DNA of 40,921 nucleotides from Novosphingobium sp. GTDB lineage: Bacteria; Pseudomonadota; Alphaproteobacteria; Sphingomonadales; Sphingomonadaceae. This document shows positions 24,947 to 32,438 of the stretch, one piece after another. Each line of letters begins with the position of its first letter. Within the stretch, counting starts at the first letter, position 1. Under the pieces are notes generated by a model that worked only from the letters and a program-made list of their open reading frames with translations, made no database searches and was not told the origin of the DNA. The stretch lies in NCBI GenBank assembly GCA_020446505.1, contig JAGREN010000029.1, positions 18,519-59,439 of the forward strand. Direction: 5' to 3'. The position numbers and the translations under genes are program-made.

Positions 24947-25741
24947 ATGGCAAATGAACTGGCAGGCAAGGTGGCAATCGTCACCGGGGCAAGCCGCGGC
25001 ATCGGCAGAGGCGCATCCATCGCCTTTGCCGAGGCAGGCGCATCGGTGATCGTAGCGGCTCGCAGCACCGACAAGCTGGCCGAACTGGTGGCCGAGATCG
25101 AAGCCTTGGGCGGCAAGGCTCACGCCGTCGCCTGCGACGTTCGCGAAAAGGCAGATATTGAGGCCTGCATCCAGGCGGCCATCGACCAGTACGGCCGTCT
25201 CGACGTGCTCTACAACAACGCGCAGACCATCGAATACCTCTACCTCAAGGACTGCTCCGACGAGACGATGATGGATGTCATCACGTCCGGTCCTATCGCC
25301 ACCTACCGCTTCATGCAGGCCGCGCATCCGCACCTCAAGGCGACCAGGGGCGTCATCATCAACACCGGATCATCCTCGCGCTATCTGCCTTCGGGAGCGC
25401 GCTATGGCCCCTACAATTCCGCCAAGGCCGGGATCGAGGCGCTGACCCGCACAGCCGCCGACGAATGGGCCGAAGACGGAATCCGCGTCTTCATGCTCAA
25501 CCCAGAAGCGGAATCGACCATGACGATGAACTGGAAGGCGCGCGAGCCGGAAAAATACGCCGCAGCCGTCGCCAACAAGCCCAACCAGCGCATGGGTCAT
25601 CCGCTTGAGGACATCGGCCGCCCGCTGGTGAAGATGATTCTGGATGCCGACAGCTACAACCGCAAGACGCTCGGGATCAGCTCCGCTGGCGTGACCGATA
25701 CAATCGAGACGATCACCTTCACGCCCGTCACACTCGACTGA
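24947..25741 (+). CDS. Short-chain dehydrogenase/reductase with NNAQ motif
   Basis: 264 residues. GGAGAGGG precedes ATG 24947. Cofactor motif TGASRGIGRGASIAF, AARSTDKL (Arg/Ser after beta-2, fitting NADP), catalytic Ser in NTGSSSRYLPSG and YNSAK. The usual NNAG that holds the beta-4 strand reads NNAQ (YNNAQTIEYLY). Ser, Tyr and Lys are intact so activity is likely. Separated by 80 nt from the preceding SDR and followed 24 nt later by the SnoaL-like gene. Possibly acts on a bulkier substrate, but that is speculation. Confidence 0.9.
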   Translation: MANELAGKVAIVTGASRGIGRGASIAFAEAGASVIVAARSTDKLAELVAEIEALGGKAHAVACDVREKADIEACIQAAIDQYGRLDVLYNNAQTIEYLYLKDCSDETMMDVITSGPIATYRFMQAAHPHLKATRGVIINTGSSSRYLPSGARYGPYNSAKAGIEALTRTAADEWAEDGIRVFMLNPEAESTMTMNWKAREPEKYAAAVANKPNQRMGHPLEDIGRPLVKMILDADSYNRKTLGISSAGVTDTIETITFTPVTLD

Positions 25742-25765
25742 CCAATTCAGCTACAGGACCTTGCC

Positions 25766-26239
25766 ATGACCGATACCGAGGCTCTCCTCGCCGACGCGCT
25801 CAATCGCATTCAGCGCCTTGAGGACGAGGCAGAGATCCGCAACCTGCTCAACCGCTATGGCCTGTGCGCCGATGGCGGCAGCGAGGAGGAAGTCTCGCTG
25901 ATCTTCGCCGAAGACTGCCATATCGACATCGACGGCGTGGCCTTCATGGAAGGGCGCGATCAGGCGCGCGGGATCGTTTCCTCGCCGCTGCATCAGGAGA
26001 TCATGCCCAACTGCGCCCATGTGATGGGGCCGTTCCACATCACATGGGAGGGCGAGACGGCCATCGCGACCGGCTATGCCACGGTCTATCTCAAGGAGGG
26101 CGACACGGTGAAGATCTGGCGCCAGTCCTATGGCCGCTGGGAACTGGTCAAGCGGGACGGGCGCTGGCAGGTGCTCAAGCGCACCTCGCGCTCTACCGGT
26201 CGCGACGACTGTCAGGACCTGCTGCTCAGGGCGCTGTAG
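25766..26239 (+). CDS. SnoaL-like / NTF2-like protein
   Basis: 157 residues. AGGA lies before ATG 25766. N-terminal helices (NRIQRLEDEAEIRNLLNRYG), then FAEDCHIDIDGVAF, CAHVMGPFHITWEGETAIATGYATVYL and GRWELVKRDGRWQVLKRTSR sheets give the SnoaL_4 fold. It closes the Rieske-amidohydrolase-SDR-SDR operon and overlaps the convergent cupin gene by 14 nt. The role is probably a small isomerase, dehydratase or cyclase step of that pathway; the catalytic residue cannot be fixed from sequence. Confidence 0.85.
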   Translation: MTDTEALLADALNRIQRLEDEAEIRNLLNRYGLCADGGSEEEVSLIFAEDCHIDIDGVAFMEGRDQARGIVSSPLHQEIMPNCAHVMGPFHITWEGETAIATGYATVYLKEGDTVKIWRQSYGRWELVKRDGRWQVLKRTSRSTGRDDCQDLLLRAL

Positions 26240-26735
26240 CCTCGGACGGTTTGGGCACCGCCTTCCAATAGTCGCGGTTCTCTATCACCGTCTGCACCGC
26301 CTTGTCGTAGAAGGCCTGACCTTTCGCATAGTTCTGGAAATCGATCTCCAGCGTATGCCGGAATTCCAGCACTTCCACGCCTTCGGGTCCGGCGTGATAG
26401 GTGTAGGGCGTATTGGCGGGCACGAAGAAGCTGTCGCCCGGCCCGATCTGTTCGGTCCCCAGCCGCGCCGATCCGGCCACCACATAGTAGAGGCAATCGG
26501 CGCTATGGCTGTGCAGCGGGAGCGGATAGTCCTTCTTGAACCAGGCGTGCATCAGGGTGAATCCCGGCAGGTTTGCGACCATCGTATAGACAGACCCGTC
26601 GATCACGCCTTCTTCGAGCATCTTTTCGAGGCCCGCCTTCTGGACCGGCGTGGGATCGGTGGTCATCACCGCCTCCTCGCCGAAGACAAACTGGCCCTCG
26701 CGCTTGAATATCTGGAACTTGCTTTCCTCAGCCAT
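26226..26735 (-). CDS. Cupin-domain protein
   Basis: 169 residues. After a short N-terminal part, a cupin barrel (about 60-150) with PLHSHSADCLYYVVAGSARLG and a second motif region FVPANTPYTYHAGPEGVEVLEF. Histidines in the first motif (HSHS) suit metal binding. Members range from enzymes to binding proteins; here the role is open. It converges with the SnoaL-like gene and diverges from wecB across 123 nt. Confidence 0.85.
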   Translation of the reverse strand: MAEESKFQIFKREGQFVFGEEAVMTTDPTPVQKAGLEKMLEEGVIDGSVYTMVANLPGFTLMHAWFKKDYPLPLHSHSADCLYYVVAGSARLGTEQIGPGDSFFVPANTPYTYHAGPEGVEVLEFRHTLEIDFQNYAKGQAFYDKAVQTVIENRDYWKAVPKPSEATAP

Positions 26736-26858
26736 CGGCTCTCTCCACCATGCATTTGTCCCTGCGAGCGATGAGTATCATCGGTCGGCCGCAAAGGGAA
26801 CGCGATGATCCGCCAAGGCCTTACCCATGGTTAACCAAAGCCTGCTAGGTGATGGCAC

Positions 26859-27989
26859 ATGACCGATCCCTCCCGCATTCTCGTCATTTTCGGCACCCGC
26901 CCCGAAGCCATCAAGCTGTTCCCGGTGGTGAACGCGCTGAAGGCCGATCCGCGCTTCGAATGCGTAGTCTGCGTCTCGGCACAGCACCGCGAGATGCTCG
27001 ATCAGGTGCTGGAAATCGCGGGGATCGTGCCAGACCACGACCTCGACGTGATGAAGCCCGACCAGTCTCTCGACGAATTGACCGCACGATTGCTGGTCGG
27101 CCTCGGCCAGGTGATGGACGAGGTGAAGCCCGATCGCGTGATCGTGCAGGGCGACACGGCCACCGCCATGTGCGGCGCCCTTGCGGCCTATTATCGTAAG
27201 CTGCCGGTTGACCACGTCGAAGCTGGGCTGCGTTCCGGCAACATCTACCACCCGTGGCCCGAAGAGATTAACCGCAAGATCATCGGGTCGATGGCCTCGC
27301 TGCACTTCGCGCCGACCTCCACCAGCGCCAATGCCCTGAAGGCAGAGAACGTCGATCCGGCGCGGGTTCACATCACCGGCAACACGGTGATCGACGCGCT
27401 GCACTGGGTGACGTCGCAGATCGAGGCGAACCCATCGCTGGCGCGTGGCCTGGCCGATCTCGAAGCCCGGTTTGCCGACAAACGGATCATCGGCGTAACA
27501 AGCCACCGCCGCGAGAATTTCGGCGACGGGATGGACAATATCGCCTCGGCCATCCGCCAGATCGCCGCGCGCGAGGACGTGGCGGTGATCTTCCCCGTCC
27601 ACCTCAATCCCAACGTGCGCAAGGTCATGTACGAGGCGCTTGGCGGCCTCGACAATGTCGCGATGATCGAACCGCTCGACTATCCACATTTCGCGCGGCT
27701 GATCGGCCTTAGCGAGATCATGCTGACCGACAGTGGCGGCGTTCAGGAAGAAGCGCCCGCGCTTGGCAAGCCGGTACTCGTCATGCGCGAGACGACCGAG
27801 CGGCCCGAAGGCGTCGAGGCCGGAACCGCGAAGCTCGTCGGCACCGATCCCACTCGTATCGTTACCGAAATATCAACCTTGCTCGACGATAAGGCAGCCT
27901 ACGAACAGATGGCGCGTGCGCACAATCCTTTCGGGGACGGCACGAGCGCGCGCCGCATCGTGGAGTTGCTGGCGCATGAAAGCGGATAA
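26859..27989 (+). CDS. wecB: UDP-N-acetylglucosamine 2-epimerase (non-hydrolysing)
   Basis: 376 residues, normal length. Converts UDP-GlcNAc to UDP-ManNAc. Signatures: FGTRPEAIKLFPVV at the N-terminus, HVEAGLRSGN (catalytic acidic and His residues), SHRRENFG, and DSGGVQEEAPALGKPVLVMR near the C-terminus. AGGTGA precedes the ATG. The next gene, wecC, uses its product, but the two are separated by a 252-nt gap that holds the 24-bp inverted repeats. Product is destined for capsule, enterobacterial-common-antigen-like or other surface glycans. Confidence 0.96.
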   Translation: MTDPSRILVIFGTRPEAIKLFPVVNALKADPRFECVVCVSAQHREMLDQVLEIAGIVPDHDLDVMKPDQSLDELTARLLVGLGQVMDEVKPDRVIVQGDTATAMCGALAAYYRKLPVDHVEAGLRSGNIYHPWPEEINRKIIGSMASLHFAPTSTSANALKAENVDPARVHITGNTVIDALHWVTSQIEANPSLARGLADLEARFADKRIIGVTSHRRENFGDGMDNIASAIRQIAAREDVAVIFPVHLNPNVRKVMYEALGGLDNVAMIEPLDYPHFARLIGLSEIMLTDSGGVQEEAPALGKPVLVMRETTERPEGVEAGTAKLVGTDPTRIVTEISTLLDDKAAYEQMARAHNPFGDGTSARRIVELLAHESG

Positions 27990-27990
27990 T

Positions 27991-28259
27991 GGAGCCCGTC
28001 CGGCTCATAGCAATGCACCGGGACGGAGCCAGATTTGGCCTAGTTCAAGGCGCGCGGATGGAGCGATGAAGATTTATCGTGACGGACGAGCAACGCAGAA
28101 ATGGGACAAATCTGGCCCGCCCCTCTGGGGTTTGATTGATTGGCCCGCTGGCGGCGTCTCGCCGCTTGTCCGGGACAACCAGCCCGCCCTGCGCGACGAT
28201 CCTAGCCAACAGACCAATCAATCAAATCACGGAGTATTGCTATGAGCCGGACGGGCTCC
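27991..28259. repeat. 269-bp element bounded by perfect 24-bp inverted repeats
   Basis: Left arm 27991-28014 starts GGAGCCCGTCCGG, one base after the wecB stop codon. The right arm 28236-28259 is its exact reverse complement over all 24 bases. The 221 bp between hold further inverted pairs: GCCAGATTTG (28028-28037) with 28107-28116; TTTGATTGATTGG (28131-28143) with 28214-28226; and short hairpins at 28151-28165 and 28166-28178. The right arm contains the wecC ATG (28242) and codes its first six residues. No target-site duplication flanks the arms. Candidates: invertible segment, MITE, or RNA leader that can pair the wecC start with the end of wecB. Confidence 0.85.
28066..28245 (+). CDS. Possible 59-residue peptide inside the repeat element
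   Basis: A short frame from ATG 28066, beginning MKIYRDGRATQKWDKSGP and ending in a Gln/Asn-rich tail, whose stop overlaps the wecC start (ATGA). The overlap would couple it to wecC. Against it: the ribosome site is poor and badly spaced, much of the frame lies inside the inverted-repeat pairs, and no family is recognised. It could be a leader peptide or chance. Confidence 0.2.
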   Translation: MKIYRDGRATQKWDKSGPPLWGLIDWPAGGVSPLVRDNQPALRDDPSQQTNQSNHGVLL

Positions 28260-29543
28260 TTGCCTGAAGTATCTGTAATCGGACTGGGCTATATCGGCCT
28301 GCCGACCGCGGCGATCATCGCCCGTTCGGGCTGCCGGGTACTGGGCGTGGACGTTTCGCAGAAGGTGGTCGATACGATCAACCGCGGCGAAATCCACATC
28401 GAGGAAGTCGATCTCGATGGGCTGGTGCAGGGCGTGGTTTCGCGTGGCCTGCTTTCGGCTTCGACGCAGGTCCAGTCCGCCGATGTCTTCGTGATCGCCG
28501 TGCCGACCCCGTTCGGCCCGGATCACGAGCCGGATATTTCCTATGTGCTGGCCGCCGGCAAGGCGGTTGCGCCGGTGCTCAAGCAGGGCGACGTGGTGAT
28601 CCTCGAATCAACCTCGCCGGTCGGCACGACCGAGGCGCTGCGCGACATGATCGCCGAGGCCCGGCCCGACCTCAAATGCCCCGGTCGGACGAGCGAGACA
28701 CCTGACATTTCGATCGCCTACTGCCCCGAGCGAGTCCTGCCCGGCCATATCCTCAAGGAGCTGATCGAGAACGACCGCTCGATCGGCGGGATTACGCCGC
28801 GCTGCGCCCGCAAGGCGCTCGCCTTCTACAAGCTGTTCGTGCGCGGCACCTGCGTCGTCACCGACAGCCGCTCGGCGGAAATGACCAAGCTGGTCGAGAA
28901 CGCCTATCGCGACGTCAACATCGCCTTCGCCAACGAGCTTTCCATCGTCGCCGACCGCATGGGCCTCGACGTGTGGGAAGTTATCCGGCTGGCGAACCGC
29001 CACCCGCGCGTCAATATCCTCACGCCCGGTCCGGGCGTCGGCGGGCACTGCATCGCGGTCGATCCGTGGTTCATCGTCCACGGTGCGCCGGAAGAGACTC
29101 CGCTGATCCGCACCGCGCGTGGCGTCAATGACGGCAAGATGCACCACGTCGTCGCCAGGGCAGACGCGCTGGTCGCGGCGCATCCGAACGCCAAGGTCGC
29201 CTGCCTCGGCCTCGCCTTCAAGGCCAACATCGACGATTTCCGCGAAAGCCCCGCGCGCTTCGTCGCCAGCCGTCTCGCCCGCAAGTTCGGCGAACGCATT
29301 CACATCGTCGAACCCCACGCCGCAGAGCTGCCGATCGAGTTCACCGATACCGGCGCCACGCTCATCGACATCGACACGGCGCTGGAAGATTGCCAGGTGC
29401 TGATCGTTCTGGTCGATCACGACCTGTTCCGGGTCGTGCCGCTGGCCGAGCGCGCGAGCAAGGTGGTCTACGACACGCGCGGCATCTGGCCCGACCAACC
29501 GGTCGTCTCCGGAAATGCACCAGACCTGCGGCTAGCAAGCTGA
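28242..29543 (+). CDS. wecC: UDP-N-acetyl-D-mannosamine dehydrogenase
   Basis: 433 residues. Oxidises UDP-ManNAc to UDP-ManNAcA with two NAD. VSVIGLGYIGLPTAA (residues 10-24) is the NAD motif; ESTSPVGTTE, PERVLPG, KLVENAYRDVNIAFANE and GPGVGGHCIAVDPWF (with the catalytic Cys) follow, then the C-terminal UDP-binding domain with GLAFKANIDDFRESP. GGAG at 28231-28234 fits ATG 28242. The first eight residues (MSRTGSLP) precede the family's usual start and come largely from the right inverted repeat. Together with wecB it forms a UDP-ManNAcA unit; no glycosyltransferase follows. Confidence 0.95.
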   Translation: MSRTGSLPEVSVIGLGYIGLPTAAIIARSGCRVLGVDVSQKVVDTINRGEIHIEEVDLDGLVQGVVSRGLLSASTQVQSADVFVIAVPTPFGPDHEPDISYVLAAGKAVAPVLKQGDVVILESTSPVGTTEALRDMIAEARPDLKCPGRTSETPDISIAYCPERVLPGHILKELIENDRSIGGITPRCARKALAFYKLFVRGTCVVTDSRSAEMTKLVENAYRDVNIAFANELSIVADRMGLDVWEVIRLANRHPRVNILTPGPGVGGHCIAVDPWFIVHGAPEETPLIRTARGVNDGKMHHVVARADALVAAHPNAKVACLGLAFKANIDDFRESPARFVASRLARKFGERIHIVEPHAAELPIEFTDTGATLIDIDTALEDCQVLIVLVDHDLFRVVPLAERASKVVYDTRGIWPDQPVVSGNAPDLRLAS

Positions 29544-29544
29544 C

Positions 29545-30276
29545 CTATTTCAGGCAGCGCGCAAACAGGTCTTCCATCCGGCCCCAGACCTTCTCGGCGG
29601 CCTGCTCGTGATAGAGTTCGGAACGGCTCGGCATCATGTAGCCGTGCAGGGCGCCCGGATGCCATTCGAGCTGGTAGGTGACGCCCGCCGCGCCTAGCGC
29701 CTTTTCAAGCTCGGCCATTTGCTCGGGTGTCGCCATCGCGTCCTTGTCGGCAATTCCGAAATAGAGCTCTGCCGAGACTTGGTCGAGATGGCGATGCGGT
29801 GAATTGGGCGCATCGGTTGAAAGCCCGCCTGGGTGGATCGAAGCGCCGCAGGCCACCCTGTCACCCATCGCCTGCGACAGTTCGAGCGTCAGCTTGCCGC
29901 CCATGCAATAGCCATGCAGCCCGATCTTTCCATCACCGGCTGCAGGATCGTCTTTCGCCAGCCCCAGTGCCAGTTCGACGTCGCTGCTGACCCGCTCTGT
30001 GGTCAGATCGCCGATCATTTTCATGAGCCCTTCTATGCCGCCGATTGCTTCGAAATCGATCGGCCCTTTCACGCCCCAGCGGTAGAACAGGTCCGGCGCA
30101 AGCACGTAATAGCCCCAGCCCGCGACGCGCCGGGCATGGTCGTGCAGTTCCTCGCGCATGCCGATGCCGTCCATCAGCTGTACGATAATCGGATATGGCC
30201 CGTCGCCGTCAGGGCGCGTGATGAACACGTCCATCGATCCATCGGCGGTAGTAATTGTCTCTTGGCGATCCTGCAT
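29545..30276 (-). CDS. Dienelactone hydrolase family protein
   Basis: 243 residues from ATG 30276, with GAGGAGAG upstream. Alpha/beta hydrolase in which the nucleophile is Cys in GLHGYCMGGKLTLE, the hallmark of dienelactone hydrolase. The acid is probably in FGIADKDAM and the His in HPGALHGYMMP. Dienelactone hydrolases open the lactone formed from chlorocatechols or related aromatics; many relatives have other ester substrates. Cytosolic, no signal. It ends 1 nt from the wecC stop (convergent) and diverges from the dodecin gene across 106 nt. Confidence 0.9.
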   Translation of the reverse strand: MQDRQETITTADGSMDVFITRPDGDGPYPIIVQLMDGIGMREELHDHARRVAGWGYYVLAPDLFYRWGVKGPIDFEAIGGIEGLMKMIGDLTTERVSSDVELALGLAKDDPAAGDGKIGLHGYCMGGKLTLELSQAMGDRVACGASIHPGGLSTDAPNSPHRHLDQVSAELYFGIADKDAMATPEQMAELEKALGAAGVTYQLEWHPGALHGYMMPSRSELYHEQAAEKVWGRMEDLFARCLK

Positions 30277-30382
30277 TTCAAGCTCTCCTCTGTCCGTTGC
30301 TCGACGCGCGCCGGAGTCGAGCCTAGGATGCACGCGTTGCGGTTCCTTACGCAAGCACCAAGCAACGAGAGGAGCGGTTGAA

Positions 30383-30592
30383 ATGGCAGACCATGTCTAC
30401 AAGCTGACCGAGATCGTCGGCACATCGCACGAAGGGCAGGATGCGGCGATCAAGGTGGCGCTCGAACGCGCCGGCAAATCGATCCGCAATATCCGCTGGT
30501 TCGAGGTCACCGGCCAACGCGGATTCGTCGAGAAAGGCGGCGCGATCATGCATCAGGTGACTCTCAAGATCGGTTTCACGCTCGAGGAATGA
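30383..30592 (+). CDS. Dodecin-family flavin-binding protein
   Basis: 69 residues. GAGAGGAG lies before ATG 30383. The pattern YKLTEIVGTSHEGQDAAIKVALERA, then IRWFEVTGQRG with the Trp that stacks on flavin, and HQVTLKIGFTLEE is the dodecin family. Dodecins form hollow dodecamers that store or protect FMN/riboflavin. Stands alone between the dienelactone hydrolase and the molybdopterin oxidoreductase. Confidence 0.93.
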   Translation: MADHVYKLTEIVGTSHEGQDAAIKVALERAGKSIRNIRWFEVTGQRGFVEKGGAIMHQVTLKIGFTLEE

Positions 30593-30607
30593 TTTGTGCC
30601 CGAGCGC

Positions 30608-31378
30608 TCAGATCCCGGCATACCAGGCGTAATCGCTGTGGTCTTCCCAGTAGCCGCCCTTGCCGCCGTATAGCCTGTCGAGGCTTTCACGAACTTCGAT
30701 CCGCATCACGTATTTGGCGTGCTTGTAACCGAGTTGGCGCTCGACCCTGAGACGGAGCGGCGCGCCATGCGCCTCGGGCAAGGGCTGGCCGTTCATCTTC
30801 CAGGCGAGGATCGTCTGCGGATGGAAGGCGTCGACCAAATCGATCGATTCGTAATAGGGCGTCGAACGAAAGCGATCGGCGCAATGGAACACGAGATAGC
30901 GCGCCCGTTCCGCGAGCCCCGCCATGTCGAGCACGCGCGACAATTGCGGCCCCTGCCACTTGCCGATCGCGCTCCAGCCCTCGACGCAGTCGTGCCGCGT
31001 GATCTGCTCGCGCTGCGGCATGGCCTGCAAGGCGGCAAGCGGCAGGGCAAGCGGGCGGGCAACGAGCCCGTCGACCCGGAGCGTCCAGTCTGCAAAGCCG
31101 CGCTCCAGCATGTGCCGATAGGCACTGTCGGCCACCTCGCGGTTGCCATTGGCGCGAAACACCGGCGACATGGCGCTCTCGGCATATTCGCGCGCAAGCG
31201 CCTCGCCGCCGAAAAGGCGCTGCGAACGCATGTGCAGCCCTTGCGCACTTTCGAGCACGCCGCGAAAGCCCGCGCTGGAATTGAGCCGGTCGCAGCCCGC
31301 CAGCAGCAGCCCGCCCGCGCCGAGCGCGCCCGCGCGGATCAGGCCGCGCCGCGAAACAAGGAGCCGCTTGTCAGTCAT
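30608..31378 (-). CDS. Tat-exported molybdopterin oxidoreductase (MsrP/YedY-like)
   Basis: 256 residues. The twin-arginine signal SRRGLIRAGALGAGGLLLAGC ends in a lipobox, so it is probably a Tat-exported lipoprotein. The sulfite-oxidase-type Mo-binding domain follows, with ITRHDCVEGWSAIGKWQGP carrying the Cys ligand to Mo, and LVDAFHPQTILAWKMNGQPLP and APLRLRVERQLGYKHAKYV. It is shorter than E. coli MsrP (about 334 residues). The partner cytochrome b gene upstream overlaps it by 8 nt, so the pair is a membrane-anchored reductase or dehydrogenase. Substrate unknown (methionine sulfoxide in the MsrP case). Confidence 0.88.
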   Translation of the reverse strand: MTDKRLLVSRRGLIRAGALGAGGLLLAGCDRLNSSAGFRGVLESAQGLHMRSQRLFGGEALAREYAESAMSPVFRANGNREVADSAYRHMLERGFADWTLRVDGLVARPLALPLAALQAMPQREQITRHDCVEGWSAIGKWQGPQLSRVLDMAGLAERARYLVFHCADRFRSTPYYESIDLVDAFHPQTILAWKMNGQPLPEAHGAPLRLRVERQLGYKHAKYVMRIEVRESLDRLYGGKGGYWEDHSDYAWYAGI

Positions 31379-32216
31379 CCTGCTTCTCCCTGGGCAAGCG
31401 ATACATGCCGGTAATCATCGAGCGCACCTCGTTCACCGGTCCGGCCAGAATCACCATCGCGATATGCACCACAAAGAAACCGATCAGTGCGAAAGCCAGG
31501 ATGAAATGGATCGAACGCGCCGATTGCCGCCCGCCGAACAGTTCGGTCACCAGCGGCGCCCAGGCATCGGTTCCCGGCGACATGCCAAGGCCCGTCAGGA
31601 TCATCAGCGGCAGCGCGACGAACAGGACGAAGGCATAGGCGAGCTTTTGCAGCACGTTGTAGCGCAGCGCAGCCGCGCCGGTGGGGAAGCGCAGGCGGGC
31701 ATGCTGCTTGACGTCGTGCCACACATGAGAAGGTCGCCATTCCTTGCCGGTGATGTGCAAGTCGCGGTGCAGGTGCCCGTTCACCAGCGACCACAGGAGA
31801 TAGAGCAGCAGGCCAACGGCCAGCACCCAGGCGAAGGCCAGATGCCAGAGCCGCGCATCGGCGAGGCTGTAGTTCGACGGTATCGTTGCCCACCAGGGAA
31901 AGGCCCGGCGCTTGATCTCGCCCTCGGGATTCTTCCACACGCCAAGCACGCCGGTCGTTTTTACAACAGCCGTACCGATCCGCAACATGCCCTGACCCTG
32001 TCGGCTTGCGCCGATCTCCAGCCAGGCACGGTCGGCATTCGCGCCATATTCGCCCCAGTAGAGGCGCGGGTGGGCGTTGAAGATCATCAGCCCGCTCATC
32101 AGCATGACCAGCAAGGTTACGGCATTGGTCCAGTGCCAGAGCCGGGTCGAGAGCCGGTGTCGGCGGACGAGATCGCCAGCCTGCGCGGTTTCGGCAGCGG
32201 CGGTCACCTTGTCCAT
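31371..32216 (-). CDS. Cytochrome b561-type membrane haem protein
   Basis: 281 residues from ATG 32216. Four or five membrane helices with paired histidines: RHRLSTRLWHWTNAVTLLVM, RLWHLAFAWVLAVGLLLY, WHDVKQHARL, SARSIHFILAFALIGFFVVHI. This is the cytochrome b/b6 family (Ni/Fe-hydrogenase or thiosulfate-reductase b subunit type, PF01292-like). It passes electrons between quinol and the molybdopterin protein encoded just after it, and its stop overlaps that gene by 8 nt. Diverges from the metalloprotease gene. Confidence 0.88.
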   Translation of the reverse strand: MDKVTAAAETAQAGDLVRRHRLSTRLWHWTNAVTLLVMLMSGLMIFNAHPRLYWGEYGANADRAWLEIGASRQGQGMLRIGTAVVKTTGVLGVWKNPEGEIKRRAFPWWATIPSNYSLADARLWHLAFAWVLAVGLLLYLLWSLVNGHLHRDLHITGKEWRPSHVWHDVKQHARLRFPTGAAALRYNVLQKLAYAFVLFVALPLMILTGLGMSPGTDAWAPLVTELFGGRQSARSIHFILAFALIGFFVVHIAMVILAGPVNEVRSMITGMYRLPREKQDD

Positions 32217-32438
32217 GGCTGAAATCCGCTCCTGCTGCGCATCGTTGTCATAGGCGACGATTGACCGATGCACCAGCCTTCAGGCTGCGGTGAGAGGCCA
32301 GGGTGTGGAGGCGGGTTCATGTGCGGGTAATCTTGGCCACCTATCACGGTCTTGAAACATTGGTCTGGGGCGGGGGCTGCGAATCGATTCGCGTGGCCGG
32401 TGGCGTTCCAGCGCAATTGGACAGATGTCTGGTTCGAA

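Noticed and set aside
27991..28259. Insertion sequence with transposase
   Set aside because: At 269 bp there is no room for a transposase and no target duplication is seen; only a MITE-like origin remains possible.
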